DNA of 64,000 bases from Deinococcus arboris (lineage in GTDB: Bacteria; Deinococcota; Deinococci; Deinococcales; Deinococcaceae). The DNA is taken from the NCBI RefSeq assembly GCF_009755355.1, contig NZ_WQLB01000014.1, forward strand, positions 1 through 64,000. The letters are read 5' to 3'. A model generated the notes under the pieces. That model was not told where the DNA came from. It saw nothing but the letters and a program-made list of their open reading frames with translations, and ran no database searches. Made by a program: the position numbers and the translations under genes. Below, piece by piece: positions 44,241 to 53,992 of this stretch (its first letter is position 1; each line of letters starts with the position of its first letter).

Positions 44241-46187
44241 TCAGCGCACGTCCTGACCAGTTGGCACCGCCTGAAGGCTGAAACCCGGAATACTCCACCA
44301 GTCCAGGCGGTTGCCGTCCTGAATGAGCAGGTGGCCATCTGGGGCAAAGGCGGCCCGCAGAAAGGGGACGTTGAACCCGCAGCCACCCGTACGGTTATAG
44401 CCCTGGGCCAGACGGGCCGGTGTGGGCAGCAGGCGCCCTGTCTGCACGTCGGCCAACCGGTAGCCCAGCAGGCCCCAACCGCAGCCGTCGCCGCTGCCCT
44501 CGCCCAGCAGGGCCAGGCGCCCGGTGCCGTTGAGCGCCCGGAGCTGCCAGCCCGAGTTGGGGTCCTGGGTGGTGGGTTTCATGACCAGCACCGGACCAGG
44601 GCGGCCCGTCTGGGTATTGACCCGCCAGAACCGCCGGGCCACGGGGTCTCCGGTGGCCTGTGGGTCCAGGCCTGACAGCACGGCGGCCCGGCCATCCGCC
44701 GACGGCTGCACCGAGAGGCCGCCGCGCGTCCACGGCGTCTGCCACAGAACTTTGCCGCTCAGGGTCAGGACACTCAGGCGCTCGCGGTAGCCCTGCTCTG
44801 GGCCATTCTTGTCATCTGCCGTGGTGAACACCACCGATTGCACCGGGAAGGTGGCCCCGGCCGGCAGATTCAGAGGTTTGCCTGCCAGGGTCCAGGCCTG
44901 AACCAGCGTTCCGGTTCTTGTCGAAACCCACGCGCTCAGCACCTGACTGTCTGGGGAAAAGGCCAGCGCGGCAACCTCGCCCGCTGCGTTCCAACTCCCT
45001 TTCACCTCGCCGCGCGCCCCGTGCAACCGCACCAGCCGCCCCTGTGCCGAGGCAAAGAGGGTGCCAGTTGGCGTGGCGGCCAGCACGGCGGCCCGGACAG
45101 GCGCCAGCGTCCGGACCCCTGAGCGGTCCACCAGCGCCAGCCGCCCTGCGCCGCCTCCCCCGTGCAGGGCGACCAGGGCGTGCCCGCGGGCTAGAGGCAC
45201 GGCCGCCTGCACGGCCTCGCCCAGACCACGCAGCAGCGTGCCGTCGGCGGTGCGGCGCACTTCGGGCACGCTGCCCCCGCGCAGGGTCACGAAGCGGCGG
45301 CCATCGGGTGAGGGCCACGCCCCCCGTAATCCCACCGTGGCTGGCACTTGCCAGGCCACCCGCCCCGCCAGGTCAAAGAGGGCCAGCCACTGCCCTTCCC
45401 GCGCCCCGCCCCCACTGGTGCGGTCGCCTGTGTTGTACACCGTGGCTGCCAGTAGCCAACCCTGGCCGGCTGGACGCAGGGTGCCGCCCGGCAACAGAAG
45501 AGGTGCCTTCAGGTCCAGCCGCTGGGGCGCGGCAGAGCGGCTCAGGTCGTTCCAGATGTACAGGGTGCCGCGCCCGTGGTCCCCCCAGTCGGCCACTGGG
45601 GTCAGGACCAGCAGGGCCGCGCGCCGCCCATCAGGACTAAGGCCCAGCACGGCGGGCTTCAGTCCCTTTGGCAGCGTCCAGGTCCGGCCCGTCCCCCGCC
45701 CCTGGACCCGCAGCGCCCCGCCCTGCACCCAGGCGCGGGTCTGCCCGTCGGGCGTGCAGCGGTTCAGGGTCACGGCACTGGCGGTGCAGGCGGCCTCGGG
45801 CTGGGCCTTGCCGGTCTGAAGGTTCAGGCGAGCGCGCAGCCCCACGGGTTTGGCCCCCCTGTACCCCTGCCCTTGCAGCAGCAGACCCCCGTCCGGCGCG
45901 CGGTCTTCCAGCGTCAGGGTGCCGCCGAGCACTGCCGCCAGCGGTGAGAGGGTTTGCGTGGCCAGCAGGGCGCCGCTGGCCACGCTCCAGCGCTTCAGGA
46001 CGCGGGTGGTGTCCAGGGTATAGACCTCCTGGTCACTGCGCCAGGCCACGCCCCCCGCTAGGGCGCCGATAGGGTCGTTGGGCGAACCGAATGACCCGGC
46101 GCCGTGCCCAGGCAGCGTGATGGTGTGGGGACTAGAGGCGGCCGAAGCCACTGACGCCAGCAGAGCCGCAAGGAGGAAAGCACGCAT
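44241..46187 (-). CDS. Secreted beta-propeller (WD40-like) protein
   Basis: About 648 residues from the ATG at 46187, beginning with a signal peptide (RAFLLAALLASVASA). The mature protein has repeating beta units with Trp/Asp-containing ends, for example RVLKRWSVASGALLATQTL, LGLSPDGRRAALLVL, SPDGRRFVTLRGGSV and FSPDSQVLSAWV, the pattern of WD40-like or YVTN-type propellers. Probably a binding scaffold in the periplasm or at the surface. The TACTCT box six bases before the ATG supports the chosen start over the longer frame to 46280. No enzyme motif is visible. Confidence 0.75.
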   Translation of the reverse strand: MRAFLLAALLASVASAASSPHTITLPGHGAGSFGSPNDPIGALAGGVAWRSDQEVYTLDTTRVLKRWSVASGALLATQTLSPLAAVLGGTLTLEDRAPDGGLLLQGQGYRGAKPVGLRARLNLQTGKAQPEAACTASAVTLNRCTPDGQTRAWVQGGALRVQGRGTGRTWTLPKGLKPAVLGLSPDGRRAALLVLTPVADWGDHGRGTLYIWNDLSRSAAPQRLDLKAPLLLPGGTLRPAGQGWLLAATVYNTGDRTSGGGAREGQWLALFDLAGRVAWQVPATVGLRGAWPSPDGRRFVTLRGGSVPEVRRTADGTLLRGLGEAVQAAVPLARGHALVALHGGGGAGRLALVDRSGVRTLAPVRAAVLAATPTGTLFASAQGRLVRLHGARGEVKGSWNAAGEVAALAFSPDSQVLSAWVSTRTGTLVQAWTLAGKPLNLPAGATFPVQSVVFTTADDKNGPEQGYRERLSVLTLSGKVLWQTPWTRGGLSVQPSADGRAAVLSGLDPQATGDPVARRFWRVNTQTGRPGPVLVMKPTTQDPNSGWQLRALNGTGRLALLGEGSGDGCGWGLLGYRLADVQTGRLLPTPARLAQGYNRTGGCGFNVPFLRAAFAPDGHLLIQDGNRLDWWSIPGFSLQAVPTGQDVR

Positions 46188-46329
46188 AGCCCGAGAGTAG
46201 GCCAGGAGAGCTGACGCTGCCTCAAGGCCTGACCAGCAGGTTGGGTGGCTCACCCAAGACCTGCTCTCCACAGATTCCACTTCACCACTTCATGACAGCA
46301 CAGCTGAGAAGGCACCGTCTGCGCCTGCA

Positions 46330-46450
46330 GAGCGCAAAATCCGTACCTTTTCCTTCTTACTCTCTTGCGGAGCTTGTCAAGTCTGCGGCGCCGCTTCCCA
46401 GGTCCGCTTGGATTCCACCCGGCATTCTGCTCGGTTCAATCGGAATCATG
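46330..46450 (-). repeat. Dispersed intergenic repeat, family A copy 3
   Basis: On the minus strand ATTCCGATTGAACCG is followed by GCAGACTTGACAAGCT and a purine run AGAGTAAGAAGG, paralleling copy 1 at 6126 in the same order. Confidence 0.5.
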
Positions 46451-46458
46451 AGAACGTT

Positions 46459-47817
46459 TTACCGCCCGTTCGTCCCGGCCAGCAGCGTGTCCACCAGCAG
46501 CGCGCCGCCCAGAATGGCTGGCAGGCCGCCGCCCGGATGCACGCCCGCGCCCACCTGCCACAGCCCCGGCGCCACGCGGTAGGGCTGAGGATGCAGCGGG
46601 CCTCCGCGCCAGGGCGGCACCGCGGCCCCATACAGCGCGCCGCCCGGATGGCCCCCAGCGGCGTAATGGGCAGGCGGCAGCGCCGTGACCGCCTGAGCAG
46701 AGGCCAGCAGGCCCGGCACCCCCAGCGTCTCCTCTATCCGCCTCAACTGCGCCTGCACCCAGGGATGCTCTGGCGTCACGGCGGCGCCCGTGGCCGGCGC
46801 CGCCAGAAGCACGCTCAGGCGCCGGCCCTCGGCATGGACCAGGGCCAGGGTGGAAGAAGGCCATTCACCGGCCCGCACTGCGGCTCGGAACGCCCGGAAA
46901 TCGTCAGGCGGAAGGACGCTCGTGGCTGGTAGAGAGGTCGGCTCAGGCAGCGCGGCATAGAGCGCCACGCCACTGACCGTCCGCCTGGCCAGGGGCGAGG
47001 GCGCCCGCTGGCCCCGCAAGGCCGCCAGACGCACCGGGTCCAGGGCGCTGACGAGGAGGTCATGACGAACAGCCTCTGTCCCGTTCAACATCAGCGCGGT
47101 GCCGCTGATTCGCGTCACCGCTTCACCCTCGCGCAGCACCACACCCCGCGCGGCCGCACTGTCTTTCAGGGCCTCCAGCAGCGCGCCCATCCCCCGCGCT
47201 GGCCGCATCACCTCGGCGCCCACCAGGGCCGGCAGCAGGGCGTACAGGGCCGGGGCGTCCTGCGGGGCCAGGCCTGCATTCAAGGCCTGCGTGGCGAGGG
47301 CGTGGCTCAGGGCAGGCGGAAAGTGCCGGGCGCGCAGCCAGGCCGCCGCCGTCAGGTGAGGCCCGGTCACCCGGAACAGGGCCGCGCTGGCCCGCAGGAA
47401 AGCCGGGTCGGTGAGGCGCGGCGGGGTGGTCAGCAGGGTCAGCAGGTGCGGCGCCAGCGGCGCGGCCATCCGCACGTAGCGCTGCCAGTCGGCAAACAGG
47501 GCGTGCCCCGGCGGCACCGGCAGCGGCACCGGGCCGTGCGGCGTGTGGTACTGCCCCAGTCCACCCGGCAGCGGCTGAAGGTTCAGGGGGTCAGGCTCGC
47601 CCAGCCGGTCCAGGTACGCGCGCCAGACCTGAGGAACAGTGAAGAGACTGGGGCCAGTGTCGAAGGTCAGGCCGCCCACCTCCAGGCGCCGCAGTTTGCC
47701 GCCCAGCTGATCGCGCTCATACACGGTGACGTGGTGGCCCCGCGCCGCCAGCAGCGCCGAGAGCGCCAGCCCCGCCAGGCCGCCGCCCAGAATCCCAACC
47801 GAGCGGCCTATGGCCAC
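46459..47817 (-). CDS. CrtI/CrtD-type carotenoid desaturase-like flavoprotein
   Basis: A 452-residue FAD flavoprotein of the phytoene desaturase superfamily. The N-terminus reads [37 protein letters not shown], then [10 protein letters not shown], and the C-terminal [29 protein letters not shown] is the family's FAD-closing block. Deinoxanthin synthesis needs CrtI, a 3',4'-desaturase (CrtD) and a ketolase; the position next to a prenyltransferase rather than crtB and the short length make CrtD-like more likely than CrtI. The GTG start at 47817 overlaps the stop of the prenyltransferase, so both are cotranslated. Substrate is inference. Confidence 0.83.
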   Translation of the reverse strand: MAIGRSVGILGGGLAGLALSALLAARGHHVTVYERDQLGGKLRRLEVGGLTFDTGPSLFTVPQVWRAYLDRLGEPDPLNLQPLPGGLGQYHTPHGPVPLPVPPGHALFADWQRYVRMAAPLAPHLLTLLTTPPRLTDPAFLRASAALFRVTGPHLTAAAWLRARHFPPALSHALATQALNAGLAPQDAPALYALLPALVGAEVMRPARGMGALLEALKDSAAARGVVLREGEAVTRISGTALMLNGTEAVRHDLLVSALDPVRLAALRGQRAPSPLARRTVSGVALYAALPEPTSLPATSVLPPDDFRAFRAAVRAGEWPSSTLALVHAEGRRLSVLLAAPATGAAVTPEHPWVQAQLRRIEETLGVPGLLASAQAVTALPPAHYAAGGHPGGALYGAAVPPWRGGPLHPQPYRVAPGLWQVGAGVHPGGGLPAILGGALLVDTLLAGTNGR

Positions 47818-48695
47818 AAGCCGCGCGCCAGCAGGTAGACCAGCTGCACCCCGGCCACCGCGCCCACGATCCAGGGCGTGACGATGCTGAGGGGATACAG
47901 CCGCGCAGCCTGCTCGGGGGTGGGGCGGCGGCGCAGGGCCAAGCTCATGCCGCCGCAGGTCAGTAGCAGGGCGAGCGCGGTCAAGCGCGACACCGGCCAC
48001 AGCAGCGCCGCCGCCAGACAGAACCAGGCCAGGGCATACAGGGCGGTGCCCCCGGCGCCCAGCGTGGTCGCCACCGTGCGCGTGCCGGCCAGGCGGTCGG
48101 CGGGAATGTCCTGCGCGGCGTCAAAGGCGTGTTTGCCCACCGAATACGCCATCAGGGCCAGCAGCGGCGCCCAGGGCATGCCCTTGCCCAGCACCAGCGC
48201 GGGCAGCGCCAGGGGCAGCGCGTAGGCCACGTTACTCAGGCCGTCCAGAAAGGGCCGGGCCTTGAGGCGCAGGGGCGGCAGGCTGTAGGCCACAAACAGC
48301 GCCGCCGACACGGCCAGCACAGCCGTAGCGGCTGGGGGGAGGGCCAGGGTCAGGAGCAATAGGGCGGGCACATTCAGCCATGCGGTGGCGCGCAGCAGGG
48401 GCGCGGCCTCATAGCTGGCCAGGCGCGCGCCCTGCCAGCCTCCTTTGCGGCTGCTGCGGGCGTCTTCTTCGCGGTCAAAGAGATCGTTCAGGCCGTAAAT
48501 CAGCAGGTTAAACGGCAGGGTCAGGTAGACCAGCAGAGCCAGCACGCCGGGGTGCAGGGTATACAGCTCCCCGCTGAGCCATACGCCCGTCACCAGGGTG
48601 CCCACGGTATTGACCCACAGGGCCGGGCGCGACACCACCAGCACCCGCCGTAGGGGCAGGTAGGCAGGCCAGGCGCGGGCGGGCAGGCGGCTCAC
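47808..48695 (-). CDS. UbiA family prenyltransferase
   Basis: A 295-residue polytopic membrane prenyltransferase with about eight to nine helices. The first Asp-rich motif is [16 protein letters not shown] (NxxxDxxxD type) and the second lies in [16 protein letters not shown]. Family members prenylate quinone precursors, hemes, chlorophyll or, as lycopene elongases, carotenoids. Its overlap with a carotenoid-desaturase-like gene favours a carotenoid role. The start at GTG 48695 is seven bases after TACACT (minus strand), so it is preferred over the GTG at 48722. Confidence 0.85.
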   Translation of the reverse strand: MSRLPARAWPAYLPLRRVLVVSRPALWVNTVGTLVTGVWLSGELYTLHPGVLALLVYLTLPFNLLIYGLNDLFDREEDARSSRKGGWQGARLASYEAAPLLRATAWLNVPALLLLTLALPPAATAVLAVSAALFVAYSLPPLRLKARPFLDGLSNVAYALPLALPALVLGKGMPWAPLLALMAYSVGKHAFDAAQDIPADRLAGTRTVATTLGAGGTALYALAWFCLAAALLWPVSRLTALALLLTCGGMSLALRRRPTPEQAARLYPLSIVTPWIVGAVAGVQLVYLLARGLWP

Positions 48696-48702
48696 GGCCC
48701 GC

Positions 48703-48708
48703 AGTGTA
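48703..48708 (-). promoter_or_regulatory. -10 box of leaderless prenyltransferase transcript
   Basis: TACACT on the minus strand, seven bases before the GTG at 48695. Supports the shorter start. Confidence 0.5.
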
Positions 48709-48791
48709 CGCGCCGCCCCCACCCGGCAGATGCCCCGACCTGGGCGCGCGGCTACGTTCTGCCGGGGGCCTGCGCCCGCACAATGCGAAGC

Positions 48792-49679
48792 ATGAACATT
48801 CTGGTGACCGGGGCCAGCGGCTTTGTGGGGCGGGCCGTCGTGGCCGAGTTACGCGCGCGCGGGCATACCGTCTGGGCCGGCAGCCGCAGGGGCGAAGCGG
48901 TGGCCGGCGCCCACGGCCTGAAGCTGGACGTGACGGACCCCGGCAGCGTGCAGCGCGCCGTGGGCCAGGCCGACCCCGAGGCCGTGGTGCATCTGGTGGG
49001 CATCATTGCCGAGACTAAAGACCAGACCTTTGAGGGGGTGCATGTCGGCGGCACCCGGCATGTGCTGGCCGCCACGCCCCGGCACGCCCGTTACGTTCAC
49101 ATGAGCGCCCTGGGCGCGCGCGGGGACAGCGGCAGCGGGTATTCCAGCTCTAAAGCCCGCGCGGAGGGCCTGGTGCGGGCCAGCGGCCTGCGCTGGACGA
49201 TCTTTCAGCCCAGCCTGATTTTTGGGGTCGGCGACGACTTTTTTGGCCGGGTGCTGCGCGAACTGGTCAGCACGGCCCCCATCGTGCCGCAGATTGGCGA
49301 CGGCTCATTTCCATTTCGGCCCGTCAGTGTGCAGGACGTGGCGCGCGCCTTCGCCACCGCCGCCGGGTCGGAGACAGGGGTGGGCGAAACCTTTCGCCTG
49401 ACAGGCCCCGACGAATACACCTTCCGGCAACTGCTGGAACTGGAACTGGGGGCGCTGGGCAAGCGCAAGCCGATTGTGCCTGTGCCCCTGCCCCTGATGA
49501 ATCTGGCGGTGCCCCTGATGGGTCTGCTGCCCCACCCGCCCATCACCCGCGACCAGTACGCCATGCTGAAAGAAGGCAATACGGCGCCCAACGAGCCGGC
49601 CCGCACCGTGTTTGACCTGCCCATGCGGCGCTTGCCCGAACACCTGCCCGAGATTGTGACGCAGGCGAAAAAAGGCTAG
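48792..49679 (+). CDS. NDUFA9-like NAD(P)-binding oxidoreductase
   Basis: A 295-residue atypical short-chain dehydrogenase close to the complex I NDUFA9 subunit family. It begins [26 protein letters not shown], followed by the RRGEAV site for the adenosine phosphate, and contains a YSSSK motif at about residue 117, part of the SDR catalytic triad. NDUFA9-like bacterial proteins are often unlinked to complex I and may act on isoprenoid or quinone-linked molecules. It is divergent from the prenyltransferase/carotenoid pair. The ATG at 48792 was chosen; 48783 is an alternative. Confidence 0.83.
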   Translation: MNILVTGASGFVGRAVVAELRARGHTVWAGSRRGEAVAGAHGLKLDVTDPGSVQRAVGQADPEAVVHLVGIIAETKDQTFEGVHVGGTRHVLAATPRHARYVHMSALGARGDSGSGYSSSKARAEGLVRASGLRWTIFQPSLIFGVGDDFFGRVLRELVSTAPIVPQIGDGSFPFRPVSVQDVARAFATAAGSETGVGETFRLTGPDEYTFRQLLELELGALGKRKPIVPVPLPLMNLAVPLMGLLPHPPITRDQYAMLKEGNTAPNEPARTVFDLPMRRLPEHLPEIVTQAKKG

Positions 49680-49813
49680 GCCTGAGACGGAGCTGGCCCC
49701 CCCCTGCGGTTGCGTCAACGGTTCAAGCCAATCGGATTGGTGAGCTGTGCCGGTTCCGGTCTTGGAGGTGATACCCCGCTCTGCCGTATGGGCTCAACCG
49801 ACAGCCGCTGTCT

Positions 49814-50257
49814 TTACACCCCAAAGAACCGCAGCAGGGGGCGCCACCAGGGAATAGCCAGCAGCACCGTCAGCAGCGCCAGGCCGCTCCAGAGGGCCGC
49901 TGCCTGAAAACGGGCCGTGTCCGTGGTGGCCTTGCGGGACTGGCTACTCGCCAGGGTAGCGAAGACGGCTGCCAGCAAGCCCAGCCCCAGGTGCTCCCAC
50001 TGAAAGCTGGCGCGCGGCGCCCCGGCAAAGACAGGCACATTCTGCATGCCCAGAAAGGCGAACAGCATCAGCCCCAGCACGACCTGAAGGTGCAGGCTGC
50101 CCATAAAGGCCACGACGGTCCGACGGGCCGCCGGGCCAAAGGGCCGCCCCGCCGAGCGCCCGCGCAGGCTGGCCACCAGCGCCCACACGCCGGTCAGGAG
50201 AACGACCCAGCGGTTGAGGTTATGAATGGTCAGCAGCGCAGCGTAAAGAAAGGCCAT
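49814..50257 (-). CDS. Four-helix membrane protein, possible heme-binding
   Basis: A 147-residue protein with four transmembrane helices (about 1-28, 45-72, 84-105 and 115-140). A His stands near the beginning of helix 1 (IHNLNRWVV), in helix 2 (LHLQVVLG) and at helix 3 (WEHLGLGLL); such spacing could ligate heme, as in small b-type cytochromes, but this is a guess. The family is unrecognised. Its promoter is unusually clear: TTGAGC, a 17-base spacer filled by a palindrome, TAGGCT, then seven bases to the ATG. Confidence 0.65.
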   Translation of the reverse strand: MAFLYAALLTIHNLNRWVVLLTGVWALVASLRGRSAGRPFGPAARRTVVAFMGSLHLQVVLGLMLFAFLGMQNVPVFAGAPRASFQWEHLGLGLLAAVFATLASSQSRKATTDTARFQAAALWSGLALLTVLLAIPWWRPLLRFFGV

Positions 50258-50264
50258 GGCCCTT

Positions 50265-50293
50265 AGCCTAATTTGACCGAGCGGTCAGCTCAA
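50265..50293 (-). promoter_or_regulatory. Leaderless promoter with TetR-like operator in the spacer
   Basis: On the minus strand: -35 TTGAGC (50288-50293), exactly 17 bases, -10 TAGGCT (50265-50270), then seven bases to the ATG at 50257. The spacer contains the palindrome TGACCGCTCGGTCA (50274-50287, arms TGACCG/CGGTCA), of the type bound by TetR-family repressors. No tetR gene is next to it. Confidence 0.7.
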
Positions 50294-50410
50294 GAGAGTC
50301 CCCTCAATCTCACGTTAGCTGCTGGCTGTAGTGGTGACTTGCTCTGCGTCGTCGCCTAACCAGTTCGCCCGCTTTCAGAGGGCGCCCCTCCGTTCTTCTA
50401 AATCAAGCTG

Positions 50411-51313
50411 TCAGAACACCACCGTCTTGTTGCCGTACACCAGCACGCGGTCATCAACATGCGCCTTGACCGCGCGGGCCAGCACCTGCCGCTCCACATC
50501 GCGGCCCAGCCGCATCAGGGTATCGGGCGTTTCGCGGTGGGTTACGGGAATCACGTCCTGGGCAATGATGGGGCCGGCGTCCAGTTCCTCGGTGACGTAG
50601 TGGCTGGTGGCGCCAATTAGCTTGACGCCCCGGTTAAAGGCCGCGCGGTAGGGGTTGGCCCCCACGAAGGCCGGCAAAAATGAGTGGTGAATGTTGATGA
50701 CGGGCCGGCCAAAGTGGCCCAGGAAATCGCCCGAGAGAATCTGCATGTAGCGCGCCAGCACAGCGAAATCAGCCCCGGCCTCGTGCATCAGACGCACCTG
50801 CTCGGCCTCGGCTTCAGCCTTATTCTCCTTGGTCACGGGCACGACATGAAAGGGAATGCCAAACATGTCAGCGTCGCGGCGCAGGTCCTCATGGTTGCTG
50901 ATAATCAGCGGAATCTCGACGTGCAGTTCGCCTCGGCGTTTGCGCCACAGCAGGTCCAGAAAGCAGTGATCGTACCGGCTGACCAACACGGCCATCCGCT
51001 TAGGCTGCGACGTGTAATTGACGCGCCAGGTCATGCCAAACGGCGCGGCCACCACACTGGCAAAGGCCCGCTCGAACGGTTCACGCGCCAGGTCCAGGCC
51101 CGAGAGGTGAAACTCCATCCGCATAAAGAAGATGCCGCCCTGGGGGTCGGTGCTGTGCTGATCGCTGTGGATGATATTGGCGCCGTGGTTGTGCAGAAAC
51201 TGCGACACCGCCGCCACAATGCCGCCCCGATCTGGGCAGGAGATGGTCAGGACAGCCGTGTTCTGGGGGTCCAGTGAGGTGGGCGCGGAAAGGGCGGAAG
51301 CGGGAGCCGTCAT
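50411..51313 (-). CDS. purU: Formyltetrahydrofolate deformylase
   Basis: Hydrolyses 10-formyl-THF to formate and THF, balancing one-carbon units for purine synthesis. The 300 residues have an N-terminal ACT domain ([31 protein letters not shown]), probably sensing glycine or methionine, and a C-terminal formyl-transferase fold with the catalytic Asn and His in [16 protein letters not shown] and the Asp in [19 protein letters not shown] lies six bases before the ATG, consistent with a leaderless message. A 454-bp gap rich in repeats separates it from the aminopeptidase gene. Confidence 0.94.
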   Translation of the reverse strand: MTAPASALSAPTSLDPQNTAVLTISCPDRGGIVAAVSQFLHNHGANIIHSDQHSTDPQGGIFFMRMEFHLSGLDLAREPFERAFASVVAAPFGMTWRVNYTSQPKRMAVLVSRYDHCFLDLLWRKRRGELHVEIPLIISNHEDLRRDADMFGIPFHVVPVTKENKAEAEAEQVRLMHEAGADFAVLARYMQILSGDFLGHFGRPVINIHHSFLPAFVGANPYRAAFNRGVKLIGATSHYVTEELDAGPIIAQDVIPVTHRETPDTLMRLGRDVERQVLARAVKAHVDDRVLVYGNKTVVF

Positions 51314-51767
51314 CCGGCGAGGATACCCTGCGCCTGGGTCAGACTGACTCGCCCTGCCCAGATGGAAGGGCCCAGCCCTCTGTAGTTTCCGGCAACTCGT
51401 TTGCGCAAACGGGCTGATTCAAGCCGTGCGAGAAAGAGGAAAAGTGGGTTGACGGGCGTGGTGTTTTCAAATCGGCGCCTGCCCAATTTGAAAACGGAAC
51501 AGGTGGAATCCGTCTCACACCGACTCCGATTGAATCGCTTACAAAAACGATGACATCCGACTGGAGGGAGGAAGGAGCAAAGCGGGTTCCGGGCGTGGAG
51601 TTGGCCAATCGGTTCTCTCCCGATTTGAAAACGGAACAGACGGAATCATTATCAGACGGACACTGTGCCGGGCACTTCCACACCCCGCAATGGAACTGGC
51701 GTGTTTGCTCCCCTGCTGCCTGCCGTCACACCCTGCCCTGCCTCAGCCCAGTGATAGCCTCGCAGGC
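51314..51767. other. Intergenic gap filled by repeats
   Basis: Contains two family A repeat units in tandem (about 51431-51520 and 51523-51650). No gene is supported. The right end carries TAGCCT (51755-51760) seven bases before the GTG of the aminopeptidase gene. Confidence 0.55.
51431..51650 (+). repeat. Dispersed intergenic repeat, family A copies 4 and 5 in tandem
   Basis: Two partial units lie head to tail. Both hold an AGGAA-rich start, a GGGCGTGG core, an AATCGG segment and an ATTTGAAAACGGAACAG string (51486-51502 and 51623-51639). Between them is ACTCCGATTGAATCG, identical to 6126-6140. Confidence 0.7.
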
Positions 51768-52859
51768 GTGCAGACACCCTCCCTTCTGGCGTATGACCCG
51801 GACCTTCACGCGGCGCTGCTGGCGGACTACTGCCTGATGGCCGGGGAAGGCGAGCGGCTCCTGGTGGCCGGCGGCCAGGAGGCCACGCCGCTGCTGCGCG
51901 CCGTCACCCGCGCCTTGCTGACGCGCGGCGCGCGCCCGGTGCCCCGTGTGGATTACCCTGGCCAGGACGAAGATTTTGCCGAGCTGGCGTCGGACGCCGT
52001 ACTGGACGCCGCCCACGCCGCAGACCTGGCAGACGTGGACGCCCTGGACGGCAGCCTGCGCGTGCTGACTCCTATGCCGGGCCACGCCGTTGATGCGGCC
52101 CGACGCGCCCGCCTGATGGCCGCCCGCGCGCCCGTGGCCGCGGCCCGCGCCCGCAAGAAGTGGAGCCTCACCCTCTACCCCACCGCCCACGCCGCCGCGC
52201 AGGCCGGCATGACGCCCGAAGGGTTTGGTGATTTCGTCATGCGCGCCATGTTTCTGGACCGGCCCGACCCGGTGGCCGCCTGGGGCGAGGTGCGCGCCAT
52301 GCAGGCCCGGATCATTGAGCGCCTGAGCCGCGCCGACGTGGTGAGGCTTGAAGCCCCCGGCACCGACCTGACCCTGCGCGTGGGCGGCCGGACCTGGGCC
52401 AACAGCGATGGGCGGCGCAATATGCCCAGCGGCGAGGTCTTTACCGGTCCGCTTGAGGACAGCGCCGAGGGCGTGGTGACGTTCACGGTGGCCGCCGAGT
52501 ACCAGGGCCAGGTGGTGCGCGGGGCGCGGCTGGAGTTCAGAGGTGGGCTGGTCGTGGACGCCAGCGCCGAGGAAGGCGAGGCCGTATTGCACGCCGCGCT
52601 CGACACCGACCCCGGCGCCCGCCGCCTGGGCGAGCTGGGAGTTGGCACCAACAGCGGTATTCAGGTGCCCACCGGCAACATCCTGTTTGACGAGAAGATT
52701 GGCGGCACCGTTCACCTGGCCATTGGCAAGAGCTACCCCGAAACCGGCGGCGTCAACGCCAGCGCCGTTCACTGGGACCTGATTACCGACCTCCGCACAG
52801 GCGGGCGCCTGAGCCTGGACGGCGAGGTCGTGCAGGAGAATGGACAGTTTTTGATCTGA
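51768..52859 (+). CDS. Aminopeptidase, M29 family
   Basis: A 363-residue metallo-aminopeptidase of the thermophilic aminopeptidase (M29) type, found in Thermus and Deinococcus. The metal-binding and catalytic residues fall in [41 protein letters not shown] and VHWDLI; the conserved Glu, His and Asp are all present. Members cleave N-terminal amino acids with broad specificity and bind two metal ions. The GTG start at 51768 lies seven bases after TAGCCT; the longer frame from 51690 would cover this promoter. Confidence 0.88.
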   Translation: MQTPSLLAYDPDLHAALLADYCLMAGEGERLLVAGGQEATPLLRAVTRALLTRGARPVPRVDYPGQDEDFAELASDAVLDAAHAADLADVDALDGSLRVLTPMPGHAVDAARRARLMAARAPVAAARARKKWSLTLYPTAHAAAQAGMTPEGFGDFVMRAMFLDRPDPVAAWGEVRAMQARIIERLSRADVVRLEAPGTDLTLRVGGRTWANSDGRRNMPSGEVFTGPLEDSAEGVVTFTVAAEYQGQVVRGARLEFRGGLVVDASAEEGEAVLHAALDTDPGARRLGELGVGTNSGIQVPTGNILFDEKIGGTVHLAIGKSYPETGGVNASAVHWDLITDLRTGGRLSLDGEVVQENGQFLI

Positions 52860-53443
52860 CAGCGGCAGCCTCTGTTGTTCATTCACATCGTTCGCCCCAG
52901 AGCGGTTGAGGTGGCCCTTCATTCCACCACTCTGGAGTCCTTGTAGAGCAACAGCAGGCGAGCTGGGCGCTTCCCGTGAAGGCGTTGACGCTCTTCAGTT
53001 TGAGCCGGTAACGCTGTGGTGCCTCCTGGTGAGCACTGCCACCACCCTGCTGCACACGCTGGTGCTACTGGTACTAAATCATGCGCAGGTCCAGCTGAAC
53101 TGGAACAGAGCCGCCTGCTGCTGGATTTCAGAGCTGGGCGACGGAGGGTCGATCTTCGCCGTCTGAGGTTGTGGCTGGGCCGAGCAGGCTGGCCGGCACG
53201 CCAGTGCCATGACCCTGAGGCCGCTCATCTCACTGACGCTGTGTGTCCTGCGCGTGGGGCTGATGACCAGCGCGCCAGGATTCCGGCAACCCGACGGGCA
53301 GGTGCTGGCCGTTTTCACCAGTCTCCAGACTGTACTGATCATGTGGCCTGTGCCGTCCCCAACCCAGCTGTACGGCCAGCCTCAAGAGAGCGATGGCACG
53401 CAAGCAGCGCATGGCCTGGCCTCTGCCCGCTAGCATTCCTGAC
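52860..53443. other. Intergenic gap, possible gene remnant
   Basis: A 584-bp stretch without a good gene. Two overlapping frames (52906-53166 and 53209-53433) each encode a hydrophobic segment (TLWCLLVSTATTLLHTLVLLVL; LTLCVLRVGLMTSAPG) and could be pieces of a decayed membrane-protein gene. A family B repeat lies at 52881-52930. Confidence 0.4.
52881..52930 (+). repeat. Dispersed intergenic repeat, family B copy 3
   Basis: ATTCACATCGTTCGCCCCAGAGCGGTTGAGG matches the minus strand of 19238-19294 and copy 1 at 9579 with a few substitutions. It follows the stop codon of the aminopeptidase gene closely. Confidence 0.5.
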
Positions 53444-53992
53444 ATGACCCCTTCTCCTGGCCCCATCTGGGTGCTCAGCGGCAGCCCTGGTGCGGGCAAG
53501 ACCAGCGTGTCGCAGGCGCTGCTAGCCCGCTCTGCGCTGGGCCTGCACCTGCCCATTGACGACCTGCGCGAACTGGTGGTCTCAGGACTGGCCCACCCCA
53601 GCCTGGACCACCCCCCCGAGGCGGTACGGCAGTTTGCCCTGGCCCGCACGGCCGCCGCCCACCACGCCCGCCTCTACGCCGAGGCCGGGTTCACGGTGGC
53701 GGTCGACGACGTGCTGTGGCCCGCCGACCTGGCCCCCATGAGCGCCCACTGGGCCGGGCTGGATGTGCACCCGGTGCGGCTGCTGACCACCTTAGAGGTC
53801 GCCCACCACCGCAACCGAACGCGCACGAACAAAACCTACGACACTGCCCGCCTCGCGCCTCTCATTGATGGCCTGTACCCGCAAATGCCGCCCGAACTGT
53901 ATGCCGAAGCAGGCTGGGCCGTGGTGGACAGCAGCCACCTGACGCTGGACGACACCGTGGACGCCCTGCTGACCCTGGAGTGGCCGCAGTGA
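53444..53992 (+). CDS. P-loop kinase-like protein
   Basis: A 182-residue P-loop NTPase. The Walker A motif is LSGSPGAGKTSVS (about residues 10-22). An acidic pair in LPIDDLREL (about 39-43) could bind metal and a VDDVLW motif (about 86-91) stands where strand 3 of small-molecule kinases ends. The shape is that of chloramphenicol phosphotransferase-like and AAA_33 kinases. The substrate is unknown; it is too short for a zeta toxin and lacks an antitoxin partner. TAGCAT lies seven bases before the ATG. Its stop overlaps the next gene's GTG. Confidence 0.82.
   Translation: MTPSPGPIWVLSGSPGAGKTSVSQALLARSALGLHLPIDDLRELVVSGLAHPSLDHPPEAVRQFALARTAAAHHARLYAEAGFTVAVDDVLWPADLAPMSAHWAGLDVHPVRLLTTLEVAHHRNRTRTNKTYDTARLAPLIDGLYPQMPPELYAEAGWAVVDSSHLTLDDTVDALLTLEWPQ

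Noticed and set aside
47818..48000. Extended start of the desaturase-like gene
   Set aside because: The extension lies inside the upstream prenyltransferase gene and has no family similarity; the GTG at 47817 starts immediately before the FAD motif.
49715..49760. GGTTCAAGCC string resembling a tRNA T-loop
   Set aside because: No acceptor or anticodon arms can be formed around it; no tRNA was found in the window.
51726..52922. A 398-residue open frame on the minus strand opposite the M29 aminopeptidase
   Set aside because: High-GC shadow frame of a well-supported gene; rich in Gln, His and Arg, with no start signals.
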